64,000 bases of DNA from Pedobacter caeni. Its GTDB lineage: Bacteria > Bacteroidota > Bacteroidia > Sphingobacteriales > Sphingobacteriaceae. Below, one piece after another: positions 17,108 through 25,010 of this stretch. A program made the translations under genes and the position numbers. Positions within the stretch are counted from its first letter, which is position 1. Every line of letters begins with the position of its first letter. The DNA is taken from the NCBI RefSeq assembly GCF_900129215.1, contig NZ_FQUQ01000007.1:62001-126000 (forward strand). The letters run 5' to 3'. A model generated the notes under the pieces. It was not told the DNA's origin, searched no databases, and worked only from the letters and a program-made list of their open reading frames with translations.

Positions 17108-17144
17108 ATAAGGAGACTATTTGCTTAGTCTCCTATAATTTTTG
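17108..17144 (+). terminator. Hairpin between fabF and rnc
   Basis: Arms AGGAGACTA and TAGTCTCCT are followed by ATAATTTTT, which looks like an intrinsic terminator or attenuator. It ends 9 nt before the rnc start, so rnc may depend on read-through or on a promoter overlapping the T-rich tract. Confidence 0.6.
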
Positions 17145-17153
17145 TAACAATTA

Positions 17154-17882
17154 ATGCCATTATTCGACCTGTATAAGCTTTATTTTTCAACAGATAAGGT
17201 CTTTATAAAAAAGCTAAAAAACATTTTAGGCTTTGTTCCCGGAAATACTGTTTTATACAAAATGGCATTCAGGCACAGATCTGTGGCAAAAGTTCTGAAG
17301 AACGGTAGCAGAAGCAGCAATGAACGTCTTGAATTTCTGGGGGATGCTATCCTTGGCTCCGTCATCGCAGAATTGCTGTTTAAAAGCTATCCTTATAAAG
17401 AAGAAGGTTTCTTAACGGAAATGCGTTCTAAAATTGTAAACAGGGTAAACTTAAATCAGCTTGCGAGGAAAATGGGGTTTGACCAGCTTATGGTATTTGA
17501 CCAGAAGGCAGTTAACATTCAAACCAAACACCATTCCATGCTTGGAGATGCTTTTGAAGCATTAATAGGTGCGGTATATCTGGATAAAGGATATAATTTC
17601 ACCAAAGATTTCCTCCTTAAGAGGATTATTAAGCCCTATATCGATATCCATACCCTGGAACTGACTGAAACAAACTTCAAAAGTAAACTGATCGAATGGT
17701 GTCAGCGCCATGGAAAAGACATCTCTTTTGATATGGTACAAAACAGCGAAGGGGAAAGTGCGAAACTATTTACCATCAGTGCTGTTGTGGAAGGCGAAAG
17801 CTATGGACTCGGCCGCGATTACAATAAGAAAAATGCGGAAAAACTTGCCGCTGAAAAGGCTTGTGAAGCCTTATCGATTTAA
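17154..17882 (+). CDS. rnc: Ribonuclease III
   Basis: This endonuclease cuts double-stranded RNA in rRNA and mRNA processing. The catalytic signature NERLEFLGDAILGSVIAELL is near residues 54-73, and a second acidic site (MLGDAFEALIGAVYLD) follows near residue 125. A C-terminal double-stranded-RNA-binding domain ends with NKKNAEKLAAEKACEAL. The N-terminus carries about 20 extra residues before the RNase domain, which is common in Bacteroidota. It is third in acpP-fabF-rnc. Confidence 0.97.
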   Translation: MPLFDLYKLYFSTDKVFIKKLKNILGFVPGNTVLYKMAFRHRSVAKVLKNGSRSSNERLEFLGDAILGSVIAELLFKSYPYKEEGFLTEMRSKIVNRVNLNQLARKMGFDQLMVFDQKAVNIQTKHHSMLGDAFEALIGAVYLDKGYNFTKDFLLKRIIKPYIDIHTLELTETNFKSKLIEWCQRHGKDISFDMVQNSEGESAKLFTISAVVEGESYGLGRDYNKKNAEKLAAEKACEALSI

Positions 17883-17887
17883 TCTTC

Positions 17888-18601
17888 CTATTTTTTTCTC
17901 AGGGTATCCGTGTATTTTTTGTAAGAATCTTTAATGTATTTTATGGCATCGTATTCTGCCCATTTTCTGGATTGCTCATAGTCAGGTCTGTAATCCAACA
18001 TGAATTTTTCCAGGTCCTTACCTTTCAGGTCTACGGTATTCTGAATAAGGTATTCATTAAAAAAACCATCTACCTGGGTCTGCTTGATCTCATTGTCGTA
18101 ATATCTTCCAAATCTTCTTGCATTTCCCGGTGTACGGCCAAATAACTCATAAAAAGCGGTCAGTGGCTGAAAAAAATAGGCCAATACAGGAGGTTTTCCC
18201 TGGTAAAAGGATCCGTTTCTTTTAAAATCTCTTTTGATGTCATTCAGTTCCTGCTTTTTCGACTGGCCTTGAATGTTCACCTCCCTCAATGTTGTTCCTC
18301 TGGATAAATATACGGACACATCTGCTGTTGTAAACACACCAACCTCTTCATCAGAAAATTCGCTTTTGATCACTAAAAGGCTATCCCCTACTGATGCCCT
18401 GATCTGAAATAACCCCAAATCACTGGTAGACACCGTAAATCCGTTTCTTTTATTTGTGACCTGCGCAAACTGTATCCGGTTATTAGTCCCACGCTCTTTT
18501 ACCACCCCTCTAAGTAAAAATTCCTTCTGGGAAAAAGCATCTGGCGTAAAAGCAAAGAAAAACACAGCGAATGCCAGTGTCATGAGATAATGAGGCTTCA
18601 T
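17888..18601 (-). CDS. Secreted protein with carboxypeptidase-regulatory-like domain
   Basis: This is an exported protein of unknown function. I chose the start giving MKPHYLMTLAFAVFFFAF, a clear signal peptide cut near AFS/QKE; the longer reading frame adds ten residues before it. The mature part begins with a CarboxypepD_reg-like beta sandwich (about residues 28-110: LRGVVKERGTNNRIQFAQV, then STSDLGLFQI). The rest is basic and Tyr-rich, with no recognised catalytic site. It is convergent with rnc with only 5 nt between stops. Confidence 0.75.
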   Translation of the reverse strand: MKPHYLMTLAFAVFFFAFTPDAFSQKEFLLRGVVKERGTNNRIQFAQVTNKRNGFTVSTSDLGLFQIRASVGDSLLVIKSEFSDEEVGVFTTADVSVYLSRGTTLREVNIQGQSKKQELNDIKRDFKRNGSFYQGKPPVLAYFFQPLTAFYELFGRTPGNARRFGRYYDNEIKQTQVDGFFNEYLIQNTVDLKGKDLEKFMLDYRPDYEQSRKWAEYDAIKYIKDSYKKYTDTLRKK

Positions 18602-18822
18602 TTTATATAGATTTTTTGTAAACTTAACCAATGTTTTGCAATCAAATGAGTTAAAAAAAGTTAAAATAATCGCTAAAAAGGTCTGGTGCTATAACAATGT
18701 AAAGCTGAAAAAGTTACCTCAATTTTTCAATTCCACTGTAAATGTGGCATTAAAAAAACAAAATCCCGGGAGTTCTGTACCTCATTAAGCAACATAGGTT
18801 TAATCATTTTAACAATAAATTA

Positions 18823-18830
18823 TATCTTTG
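18823..18830 (+). promoter_or_regulatory. -7 promoter box of yicC-gmk-nadD
   Basis: TATCTTTG exactly matches the Bacteroidota -7 consensus and is preceded by TTTA 20 nt upstream. It ends only 3 nt before the yicC ATG, so the transcript is expected to be leaderless or nearly so. Confidence 0.6.
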
Positions 18831-18833
18831 CAC

Positions 18834-19709
18834 ATGATAAAATCAATGACAGGCTTTGGTCTGGCCTCTACTGATCATGAAAACGTTAAGTTTGCAGTAG
18901 AGATTAAGTCTTTAAACAGCAAGTTTTTAGAACTCAATCTAAAACTTCCAAGGGCTTTCTCCGAAAAGGAGTTGTTATTACGCAACGTCTGCAGCAAAGA
19001 AATTGAACGCGGAAAAGTCAGTGTTTCTATAAATATTGATCGTGGCGAGGAAAACCTTAAAGGGGCAACTATCAACGCAGCCTTATTGAGTAAATATTAC
19101 AAGCAACTTGAAGCGATTAATGTTGATTTGGGTGCCAATTCAACTAATCTTTTGCAGGCAGTATTGACTTTTCCTGAGGTGATCAGTTATCAGGAAGAAG
19201 AAGTAAATGAAAATGACTGGGATATTTTATACAGCACTTTCAATAAAGCACTGGAAAACTTCAATCAGTTCAGGCATACAGAGGGAAATGTTTTGAAAAC
19301 AGACCTCGAACTGAGAATTAAAAACATACTGCAGTTTTTTGCACAGATAGAGGTTCTGGAACCATTGAGAATCCCTCAGATCAGGACCAGATTGAATCAA
19401 TTTCTTGAAGAAAACGTAGGTAAAATTAATGTGGATCAAAATCGCCTGGAGCAGGAATTGATCTATTACATCGATAAATTAGACATTACCGAGGAGAAAA
19501 CGCGCCTGAAAAGTCACTGTGATTATTTCACCGAGACTTTAAAAAGCAAAGATGCCAACGGTAAAAAACTCGGTTTTATCTCTCAGGAGATTGGCAGGGA
19601 AATCAATACTATGGGTGCTAAAGCAAATGATGCACAAATACAACAATTGGTAGTAGGGATGAAAGAAGAGCTGGAAAAAATTAAGGAACAACTATTAAAC
19701 GTTTTATAA
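18834..19709 (+). CDS. yicC: YicC family endoribonuclease
   Basis: This is a member of the YicC family, which in Escherichia coli has endoribonuclease activity and acts in stationary-phase RNA turnover. The family start MIKSMTGFG fits the ATG chosen here; an upstream in-frame TTG lies inside the promoter box and is rejected. The conserved end (LGFISQEIGREINTMGAKANDAQ) carries the DUF1732 signature. The 291-residue length is normal. gmk follows after 6 nt and nadD after that, so this is an RNA/nucleotide-cofactor operon. Confidence 0.93.
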   Translation: MIKSMTGFGLASTDHENVKFAVEIKSLNSKFLELNLKLPRAFSEKELLLRNVCSKEIERGKVSVSINIDRGEENLKGATINAALLSKYYKQLEAINVDLGANSTNLLQAVLTFPEVISYQEEEVNENDWDILYSTFNKALENFNQFRHTEGNVLKTDLELRIKNILQFFAQIEVLEPLRIPQIRTRLNQFLEENVGKINVDQNRLEQELIYYIDKLDITEEKTRLKSHCDYFTETLKSKDANGKKLGFISQEIGREINTMGAKANDAQIQQLVVGMKEELEKIKEQLLNVL

Positions 19710-19715
19710 GTACGC

Positions 19716-20288
19716 ATGACACAAGGTAAACTCATTATATTTTCTGCCCCCTCAGGAGCAGGCAAGACCACTATCGTAAAACACCTGCTGAAGAAGTTTC
19801 CCACATTAAGCTTCTCTATATCTGCGACCACGCGTGAATCCAGAGGTGATGAAGAGCATGAAAAAGATTATTATTTCATCTCAAAAGAAGATTTTCTTCA
19901 CAAAGTAGCCCATCAGGAATTTGTGGAATTTGAAGAAGTATATAACGGCACCTTTTATGGCACCCTGAGGTCTGAGATTGAAAGGATCTGGAACACGGGG
20001 AAACATGTTATTTTTGATATTGATGTAGAAGGCGGTTTACGTCTTAAACGTAAATATGAAGATGATGCCCTGGCTATTTTTGTTCAACCTCCTTCTTTAG
20101 AGGTCTTAAAAGAACGTTTAACCGGAAGGGGAACTGATAGTGCAGAAAAACTTCAGGAACGCTTTATAAAGGCGGAAAAAGAGTTGAACTATGCAGAGAA
20201 GTTTGATGTGATCCTTAAAAACTTTGAACTGGAAACCGCTTGCAAAGAAGCAGAGCAGCTGGTCGGAGATTTTATCAATAACAAGTAA
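19716..20288 (+). CDS. gmk: Guanylate kinase
   Basis: This enzyme phosphorylates GMP to GDP. The P-loop SAPSGAGKTTI is at residues 10-20, and the GMP-binding segment SATTRESRGDEEHEKDYYF follows. The 190-residue length is typical for the bacterial enzyme. It lies between yicC and nadD, with 1 nt before the nadD start, and is co-transcribed with both. Confidence 0.97.
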   Translation: MTQGKLIIFSAPSGAGKTTIVKHLLKKFPTLSFSISATTRESRGDEEHEKDYYFISKEDFLHKVAHQEFVEFEEVYNGTFYGTLRSEIERIWNTGKHVIFDIDVEGGLRLKRKYEDDALAIFVQPPSLEVLKERLTGRGTDSAEKLQERFIKAEKELNYAEKFDVILKNFELETACKEAEQLVGDFINNK

Positions 20289-20289
20289 A

Positions 20290-20862
20290 ATGAAAACAGG
20301 GTTATTCTTTGGTTCATTCAACCCCATCCATATTGGTCACCTGATAATTGCCAACTATATGGCTGGCTTTACCGGGCTTAAAGAAGTATGGCTGGTGGTT
20401 TCACCACATAACCCTCTGAAGAATAAAAATGGACTGACGAATATGTACGACAGGCTGGAGATGGCTAAACTGGCCACCGAAACCTCCGATCATATTAAAG
20501 TTAGTGACATAGAATTTGGGCTGGCCCAACCCTCTTATACGGTGGATACCCTGGCTTTTTTACAGGAAAAATATCCTGGAAAGGAATTCGTTCTGATTAT
20601 GGGTGCTGACAATCTCTCTTCCCTGAAAAAGTGGAAGAATTACGAGGTGTTACTCAAAAACTATGAGATCTATGTCTACCCGAGACCCGGAATTGACCTC
20701 AGTGAATGGGAAAATCATCCGGCGATCACCATTACAGAAACTCCTCAAATGGACATTTCTTCCACCTTCATACGCAAAGCGCTGAAGGAAGGAAGAAATG
20801 TTCAATATTTTGTGCCCGATAAGGTGCTGTCCTTTATGGACAATAAAAACATGTACCGTTAA
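20290..20862 (+). CDS. nadD: Nicotinate-nucleotide adenylyltransferase
   Basis: This enzyme adenylates nicotinate mononucleotide in NAD synthesis. The start KTGLFFGSFNPIHIGHL contains the GSFNPIHIGH nucleotidyl-transfer motif, and MDISSTFIRKAL near the end is the second ATP-binding motif (SSTxIR). The longer reading frame begins inside gmk and is not the start. The gene overlaps the convergent methyltransferase gene by 4 nt at the 3' end. Confidence 0.95.
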   Translation: MKTGLFFGSFNPIHIGHLIIANYMAGFTGLKEVWLVVSPHNPLKNKNGLTNMYDRLEMAKLATETSDHIKVSDIEFGLAQPSYTVDTLAFLQEKYPGKEFVLIMGADNLSSLKKWKNYEVLLKNYEIYVYPRPGIDLSEWENHPAITITETPQMDISSTFIRKALKEGRNVQYFVPDKVLSFMDNKNMYR

Positions 20863-21572
20863 GAAGGCCTGTAAAGCAGGAATATAGCCGGTTTTTTATG
20901 CAGATCAATCCGCTCTTTTCTCCAAAGTGCAACAGACTGTGTCTTGATATACTCTTCTTCCGCATTGATATTACATGCCACACAAAGCATCGCCTGTGGG
21001 GAACAATTCTTCAATACATCTTCCAGTAAATGATTGTTTCTGAAGGGGGTTTCTATAAATAACTGGGTTTGTTTCTTAGCTAAAGATTGCTGTTCCAGTT
21101 CTTTGATGCGTTTTCCACGCTCCACTTTATCAATGGGCAAATACCCATGGAAAGTGAAACTCTGTCCATTGAATCCAGACGCCATTAATGCCAGTAAGAT
21201 CGAACTTGGCCCGACCAATGGAACGACTTTGATCCCTCTTCTATGTGCTTCTGCCACCACCTCTGCTCCCGGATCTGCAACCCCCGGACATCCTGCTTCG
21301 CTCATTAAGCCTACATCTTTACCTGCATTTAACTCTTTGAAATATGGAGCTAATGAAGCGTTGCGCTGATGTTTGCCATAGTCATGGATGAGCAGCTCAC
21401 TCTGCGGCAACTTCAGCCCGGCTTCTTTTAAAAACTTTCTGGCTGTTTTTTCATTCTCCACAATATAAGCATCTATTGCATTGATGGTATCGCCTAGAAA
21501 GGGTGTAAAAGATTTCTGAGCTGCGTTTTCTGCCAGAGGAACGGGGATAAGAAATAAAGTGCCTTTTTGCAT
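20859..21572 (-). CDS. RsmI-family SAM-dependent methyltransferase
   Basis: This is a tetrapyrrole-methylase-fold methyltransferase related to RsmI, which methylates the 2'-O of C1402 in 16S rRNA. The motif MSEAGCPGVADPGAEVV corresponds to the RsmI SDAGxPxxxDPG loop, and PLVGPSSILLALMASG is the SAM-binding segment. At 237 residues it is shorter than RsmI (about 285) and lacks the C-terminal extension. It may therefore be the second, divergent Bacteroidota paralogue rather than true RsmI. I chose the start MQKGTLFLIPVPL; the longer frame adds 20 unlikely residues. Confidence 0.8.
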   Translation of the reverse strand: MQKGTLFLIPVPLAENAAQKSFTPFLGDTINAIDAYIVENEKTARKFLKEAGLKLPQSELLIHDYGKHQRNASLAPYFKELNAGKDVGLMSEAGCPGVADPGAEVVAEAHRRGIKVVPLVGPSSILLALMASGFNGQSFTFHGYLPIDKVERGKRIKELEQQSLAKKQTQLFIETPFRNNHLLEDVLKNCSPQAMLCVACNINAEEEYIKTQSVALWRKERIDLHKKPAIFLLYRPS

Positions 21573-21869
21573 AAATTTTGTTTTGTTTACAAAAGAAGAA
21601 AATAATTTCCTGGAAAGAGCAACTCTGCACATTTAATATTCCATAAAAGCCAGATCTCAACTCCGCCATCCGGCTTTTTTTAAATATTTTTTTCGCAAAT
21701 TAGGTGTTCGCCAACAGATTAAATATCGGCATATTCCGCTCTTAAACCAATATAATTAGGCAAGACTGCATAATTGTAATGTAATATTTCCAAAGTAGTT
21801 TAAACTTTTGTCATTCTTTGGAACTCAAATTGTTATATAAAAAGCGTTAGGTAAATTAAACACACACAA
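21573..21869. other. Intergenic region without a recognisable gene
   Basis: This AT-rich spacer separates divergent genes. It holds a GC stretch CCATCCGGC followed by seven T, which may be a weak stop signal, and an ACTTTTGTC...TTCTTTGGAAC segment that could be part of the promoter of the downstream envelope gene. I see no clear promoter pair, RNA gene or small ORF. Confidence 0.4.
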
Positions 21870-23264
21870 ATGAAAAATTTAATCAAATTACCGGCAATTG
21901 TGCTGGGGCTCATGCTCCTGATGACCGGAACCGCGCAGCGCGTTATGGCACAAGACGACGACGTTTCGCTCCAATCCTTCTATGATGAGCTTTCGCCCTA
22001 TGGCACCTGGATCCAGGATCCTCAGTACGGATATGTATGGAGACCAGATGTAGAGCAAGATGATTTCAGACCTTATTATAGCAATGGACGATGGGCAATG
22101 ACAGAATATGGCAATACCTGGGTATCTAATTATGATTGGGGCTGGGCTCCTTTCCACTATGGAAGGTGGGTGTACAACCGTTACAGACAATGGATCTGGA
22201 TCCCTGATACCGTATGGGGACCTGCCTGGGTAAGCTGGAGAAGTGGTGGTGGATATTATGGCTGGGCACCAATGGGACCAAGCATAAACATCAATATCAA
22301 TTTCGGCATTCCAGACAACTGGTGGGTATTTATCCCTCAGCGGAACATCTATTACGATAGTTTCCCAAGGTATTACTCCCGCAGAAATGTTACCATTATT
22401 CACAATACAACCATTATCAATAATACGTATGAAAGGAACAGACGTACTTATTATACAGGACCAAGAATAGATGATGTCAGACGTGCGACCAACAGAGATG
22501 TAACCGTTTACAATGTAAACAGAAGCAGCAGGGCAGGGAGAAGTGAACTCAGAGGTAACGACCTGAGCATTTACAACCCCAGAACCTCCAGGGCAGACAG
22601 AGGAAGCGTTCAGGCTCCCAGAACATCCGTTCGTGGGGAGGCAAACCTGACAAGGCCTAATGGCTCAGTTGCCACCGACCGTTCTTCCAGAGAAGGGCGT
22701 AATAACACCATTACGGATAGAAATAATAGCATAGAAGACCGTAACGGAAGAACAGACCGCAGAACGATTGAAGAAAGAAATTCAGCAGGTGGCCGTACAG
22801 AAAGGATCGATCGCCGTACTGAAGGACAGGTTAATCCTTCAAGAGATAACGGTACAACAAACAGATCTGATGGAAGAACTTCCAGAGAAAATGTCAGACC
22901 TGTAAGTCCTTCAGATAACAGGAATACTGAAGTAATGCCGGGAAGATCCGAACGCAGTTCAAGAGAAGGACGTCAGGAAAGGACTCAACCAATGCCTCAG
23001 GTTCAACCGAGCCCTCAACCGATGCCTGTCCAACCACAGGCGAGACCTCAGCGCGAGGAGCGAAGAGCAGAGCCTCAGTACAGACAAGAACGTCCACAAC
23101 CTCAGCCACAACAGCAAAGGATGGAAAGACAAGAGCGTTCGCAACCCCAGGCTCAGCCACAGAGAATGGAAAGACAGGAAAGGCAAAGTGCCCCTCCTGC
23201 CCGCTCTGAAAGCAGGGGAAGCGGATCAGAGGGTGGAAGATCTTCAAGATCAGGAAGAGGTTAA
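21870..23264 (+). CDS. DUF6600-like envelope protein with YxWxxGxW motifs and a disordered tail
   Basis: This is an exported protein of unknown function. A signal peptide (residues 1-27, ending QRVMA/QDD) precedes a Trp/Tyr/Gly-rich domain at about residues 30-150. It shows repeated YGYVWRP, WGWAPFHYGRW and GYYGWAPMGP units typical of DUF6600/YXWXGXW proteins. Residues 200-464 are low-complexity: first Arg/Asn/Ser/Thr-rich, then Gln/Pro/Arg/Glu-rich with repeated RMERQER segments, ending in Gly/Ser/Arg. This tail is very basic and probably disordered. It could bind polyanions, but that is inference. A hairpin terminator follows. Confidence 0.8.
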   Translation: MKNLIKLPAIVLGLMLLMTGTAQRVMAQDDDVSLQSFYDELSPYGTWIQDPQYGYVWRPDVEQDDFRPYYSNGRWAMTEYGNTWVSNYDWGWAPFHYGRWVYNRYRQWIWIPDTVWGPAWVSWRSGGGYYGWAPMGPSINININFGIPDNWWVFIPQRNIYYDSFPRYYSRRNVTIIHNTTIINNTYERNRRTYYTGPRIDDVRRATNRDVTVYNVNRSSRAGRSELRGNDLSIYNPRTSRADRGSVQAPRTSVRGEANLTRPNGSVATDRSSREGRNNTITDRNNSIEDRNGRTDRRTIEERNSAGGRTERIDRRTEGQVNPSRDNGTTNRSDGRTSRENVRPVSPSDNRNTEVMPGRSERSSREGRQERTQPMPQVQPSPQPMPVQPQARPQREERRAEPQYRQERPQPQPQQQRMERQERSQPQAQPQRMERQERQSAPPARSESRGSGSEGGRSSRSGRG

Positions 23265-23280
23265 TCCCAGATTTCATATA

Positions 23281-23315
23281 AAAAACCGGTCATTTGATGG
23301 CCGGTTTTTCTTTTT
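23281..23315 (+). terminator. Terminator after the DUF6600-like gene
   Basis: Perfect arms AAAAACCGG and CCGGTTTTT enclose an 11-nt loop and are followed by CTTTTT, an intrinsic terminator 17 nt after the stop. Confidence 0.85.
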
Positions 23316-23338
23316 AGCCCTCTTTTATATATTATATT

Positions 23339-23346
23339 TATCTTTG
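23339..23346 (+). promoter_or_regulatory. -7 promoter box of prfC
   Basis: TATCTTTG matches the Bacteroidota consensus and is followed by GCAGCC. It lies 33 nt before the prfC ATG and just after the preceding terminator. No clear -33 element is visible. Confidence 0.55.
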
Positions 23347-23379
23347 CAGCCTCATCAAGCACAACAGGCTTAATTCTTT

Positions 23380-24960
23380 ATGATTCACCCAGAAATAGAA
23401 AAACGAAAAACATTCGCTATTATCAGTCACCCCGATGCAGGTAAAACTACACTTACAGAAAAGTTTTTACTCTTTGGAGGAGCAATAAACACGGCCGGAG
23501 CAGTGAAACGCAACAAGGCCAACCAAAGCAATACTTCCGATTTTATGGAAATTGAGAAGCAGCGTGGAATCTCCGTGGCTACTTCTGTAATGGGCTTTGA
23601 ATATAGCGGCAAACGCATCAACATATTGGATACCCCTGGTCACAAGGATTTTGCTGAAGACACTTACCGTACCTTATCCGCGGTAGACAGTGTAATCCTG
23701 GTGGTCGATTGTGTAAAGGGAGTCGAGGAACAGACTGAAAAGTTAATGGCAGTCTGCAGAATGCGAAATACCCCCGTAATTATCTTTATCAATAAGATGG
23801 ACCGGGAAGGAAAGGATGCCTTTGACCTGTTGGACGAGATTGAAAGCAAACTGAACATCAGCCTTTGCCCGCTTTCCTGGCCTATTGGACAGGGACATAC
23901 CTTTAAAGGCGTATACAGCATCTATAACAAACACCTCAACCTTTTTGAGGCCGATAAAACAAAAATAAGTGCACCGGTTATTGAAGTCAGCGACCTGAAT
24001 GATCCAAACCTGAGTAACTTCTTAAAGCCAAAAGAACTGGACGGATTAAAATCTGACCTGGAACTGGTAGATGGTGTATACGGACAGATCGATAAAAGCA
24101 TGTACATTGAAGGTTTGCTTGCTCCGGTGTTTTTCGGCAGTGCCATCAATAACTTTGGTATTAAAGAACTACTGGATACTTTCGTTCAAATTGCGCCTAG
24201 CCCAAAAAGCAGGGAAGCAGAACAACGTGAAGTATTGGTAAATGAGAAGAACTTTACCGGATTTGTATTTAAGATCCATGCCAATTTAGATCCGAAACAC
24301 CGTGACCGGATTGCCTTTCTAAGGATCTGCTCTGGTAAGTTTGAACGTAATAAGTTTTATTTCCATACCCGTCAGAACAAGAAATTGAAATTCTCCAATC
24401 CAATGGACTTCATGGCCAACGAAAAAAGCATCGTTGAAGAAGCATGGCCCGGAGATGTGGTGGGTTTATACGATAGTGGAAACTTTAAAATCGGAGACAC
24501 CCTTACAGAGGGCGAACAGTTGCAATTTAAGGGCATTCCAAGCTTCTCTCCTGAAATATTTAAGGAAGTAGAGAACAGAGACCCACTAAGAACAAAACAG
24601 CTGGAAAAAGGCATACAGCAGCTTACAGAAGAAGGTGTAGCTCAATTGTTCACTGCGCAGCCAGGTAACCGTAAAATTATCGGTGCAGTAGGTGAGCTTC
24701 AGTTTGAAGTTATCGCTTTCCGTCTGGAACATGAATATGGTGCAAAAGCACATTTCCGGACCTTAAGTTACGGCAGGTCTAACTGGGTAACCTCTACGGA
24801 TAAAAAGAAATTAGAAGAATTCCTGAAAAGGAAGCAACAACATATTGGAGAAGATAAGGATGGAAATCCGGTATTTCTTGCCGATAATGACTTCATGATC
24901 AATATGACCATGCGTGATTACCCGGATATTGAGTTCCACAAAACGTCGGAATTTAAATAA
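23380..24960 (+). CDS. prfC: Peptide chain release factor 3
   Basis: This translational GTPase recycles RF1 and RF2 after peptide release. The N-terminal GTPase domain has the P-loop SHPDAGKTTLTE, G3 DTPGHKDF and G4 NKMDRE. RF3-specific C-terminal domains follow (GAVGELQFEVIAFRLEHEYGAK). The 526-residue length is normal. It has its own promoter and is ended by a perfect palindromic terminator shared with the convergent aminotransferase gene. Confidence 0.97.
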   Translation: MIHPEIEKRKTFAIISHPDAGKTTLTEKFLLFGGAINTAGAVKRNKANQSNTSDFMEIEKQRGISVATSVMGFEYSGKRINILDTPGHKDFAEDTYRTLSAVDSVILVVDCVKGVEEQTEKLMAVCRMRNTPVIIFINKMDREGKDAFDLLDEIESKLNISLCPLSWPIGQGHTFKGVYSIYNKHLNLFEADKTKISAPVIEVSDLNDPNLSNFLKPKELDGLKSDLELVDGVYGQIDKSMYIEGLLAPVFFGSAINNFGIKELLDTFVQIAPSPKSREAEQREVLVNEKNFTGFVFKIHANLDPKHRDRIAFLRICSGKFERNKFYFHTRQNKKLKFSNPMDFMANEKSIVEEAWPGDVVGLYDSGNFKIGDTLTEGEQLQFKGIPSFSPEIFKEVENRDPLRTKQLEKGIQQLTEEGVAQLFTAQPGNRKIIGAVGELQFEVIAFRLEHEYGAKAHFRTLSYGRSNWVTSTDKKKLEEFLKRKQQHIGEDKDGNPVFLADNDFMINMTMRDYPDIEFHKTSEFK

Positions 24961-24996
24961 ACAAAAAAGGCTGCCAGATCTGGCAGCCTTTTTTGT
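24961..24996. terminator. Perfectly symmetric bidirectional terminator
   Basis: The arm ACAAAAAAGGCTGCCAGA is followed directly by its exact reverse complement, a 36-nt perfect palindrome with an A-tract and a T-tract. It sits between the stops of prfC and the convergent aminotransferase gene and can serve both. Confidence 0.92.
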
Positions 24997-25010
24997 TGAA
25001 TTGTATTTCT

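Noticed and set aside
18828..18833. TTG as start codon of yicC
   Set aside because: It overlaps the -7 promoter box, and the downstream ATG gives the conserved family N-terminus.
22700..23220. Repeated short motifs as a possible CRISPR array
   Set aside because: The repeats are codon-level low complexity inside a long ORF, with no regular spacers or cas genes.
22894..23277. Minus-strand ORF over the DUF6600-like gene tail
   Set aside because: It arises from the low-complexity Arg/Gln/Pro-rich coding sequence on the other strand.
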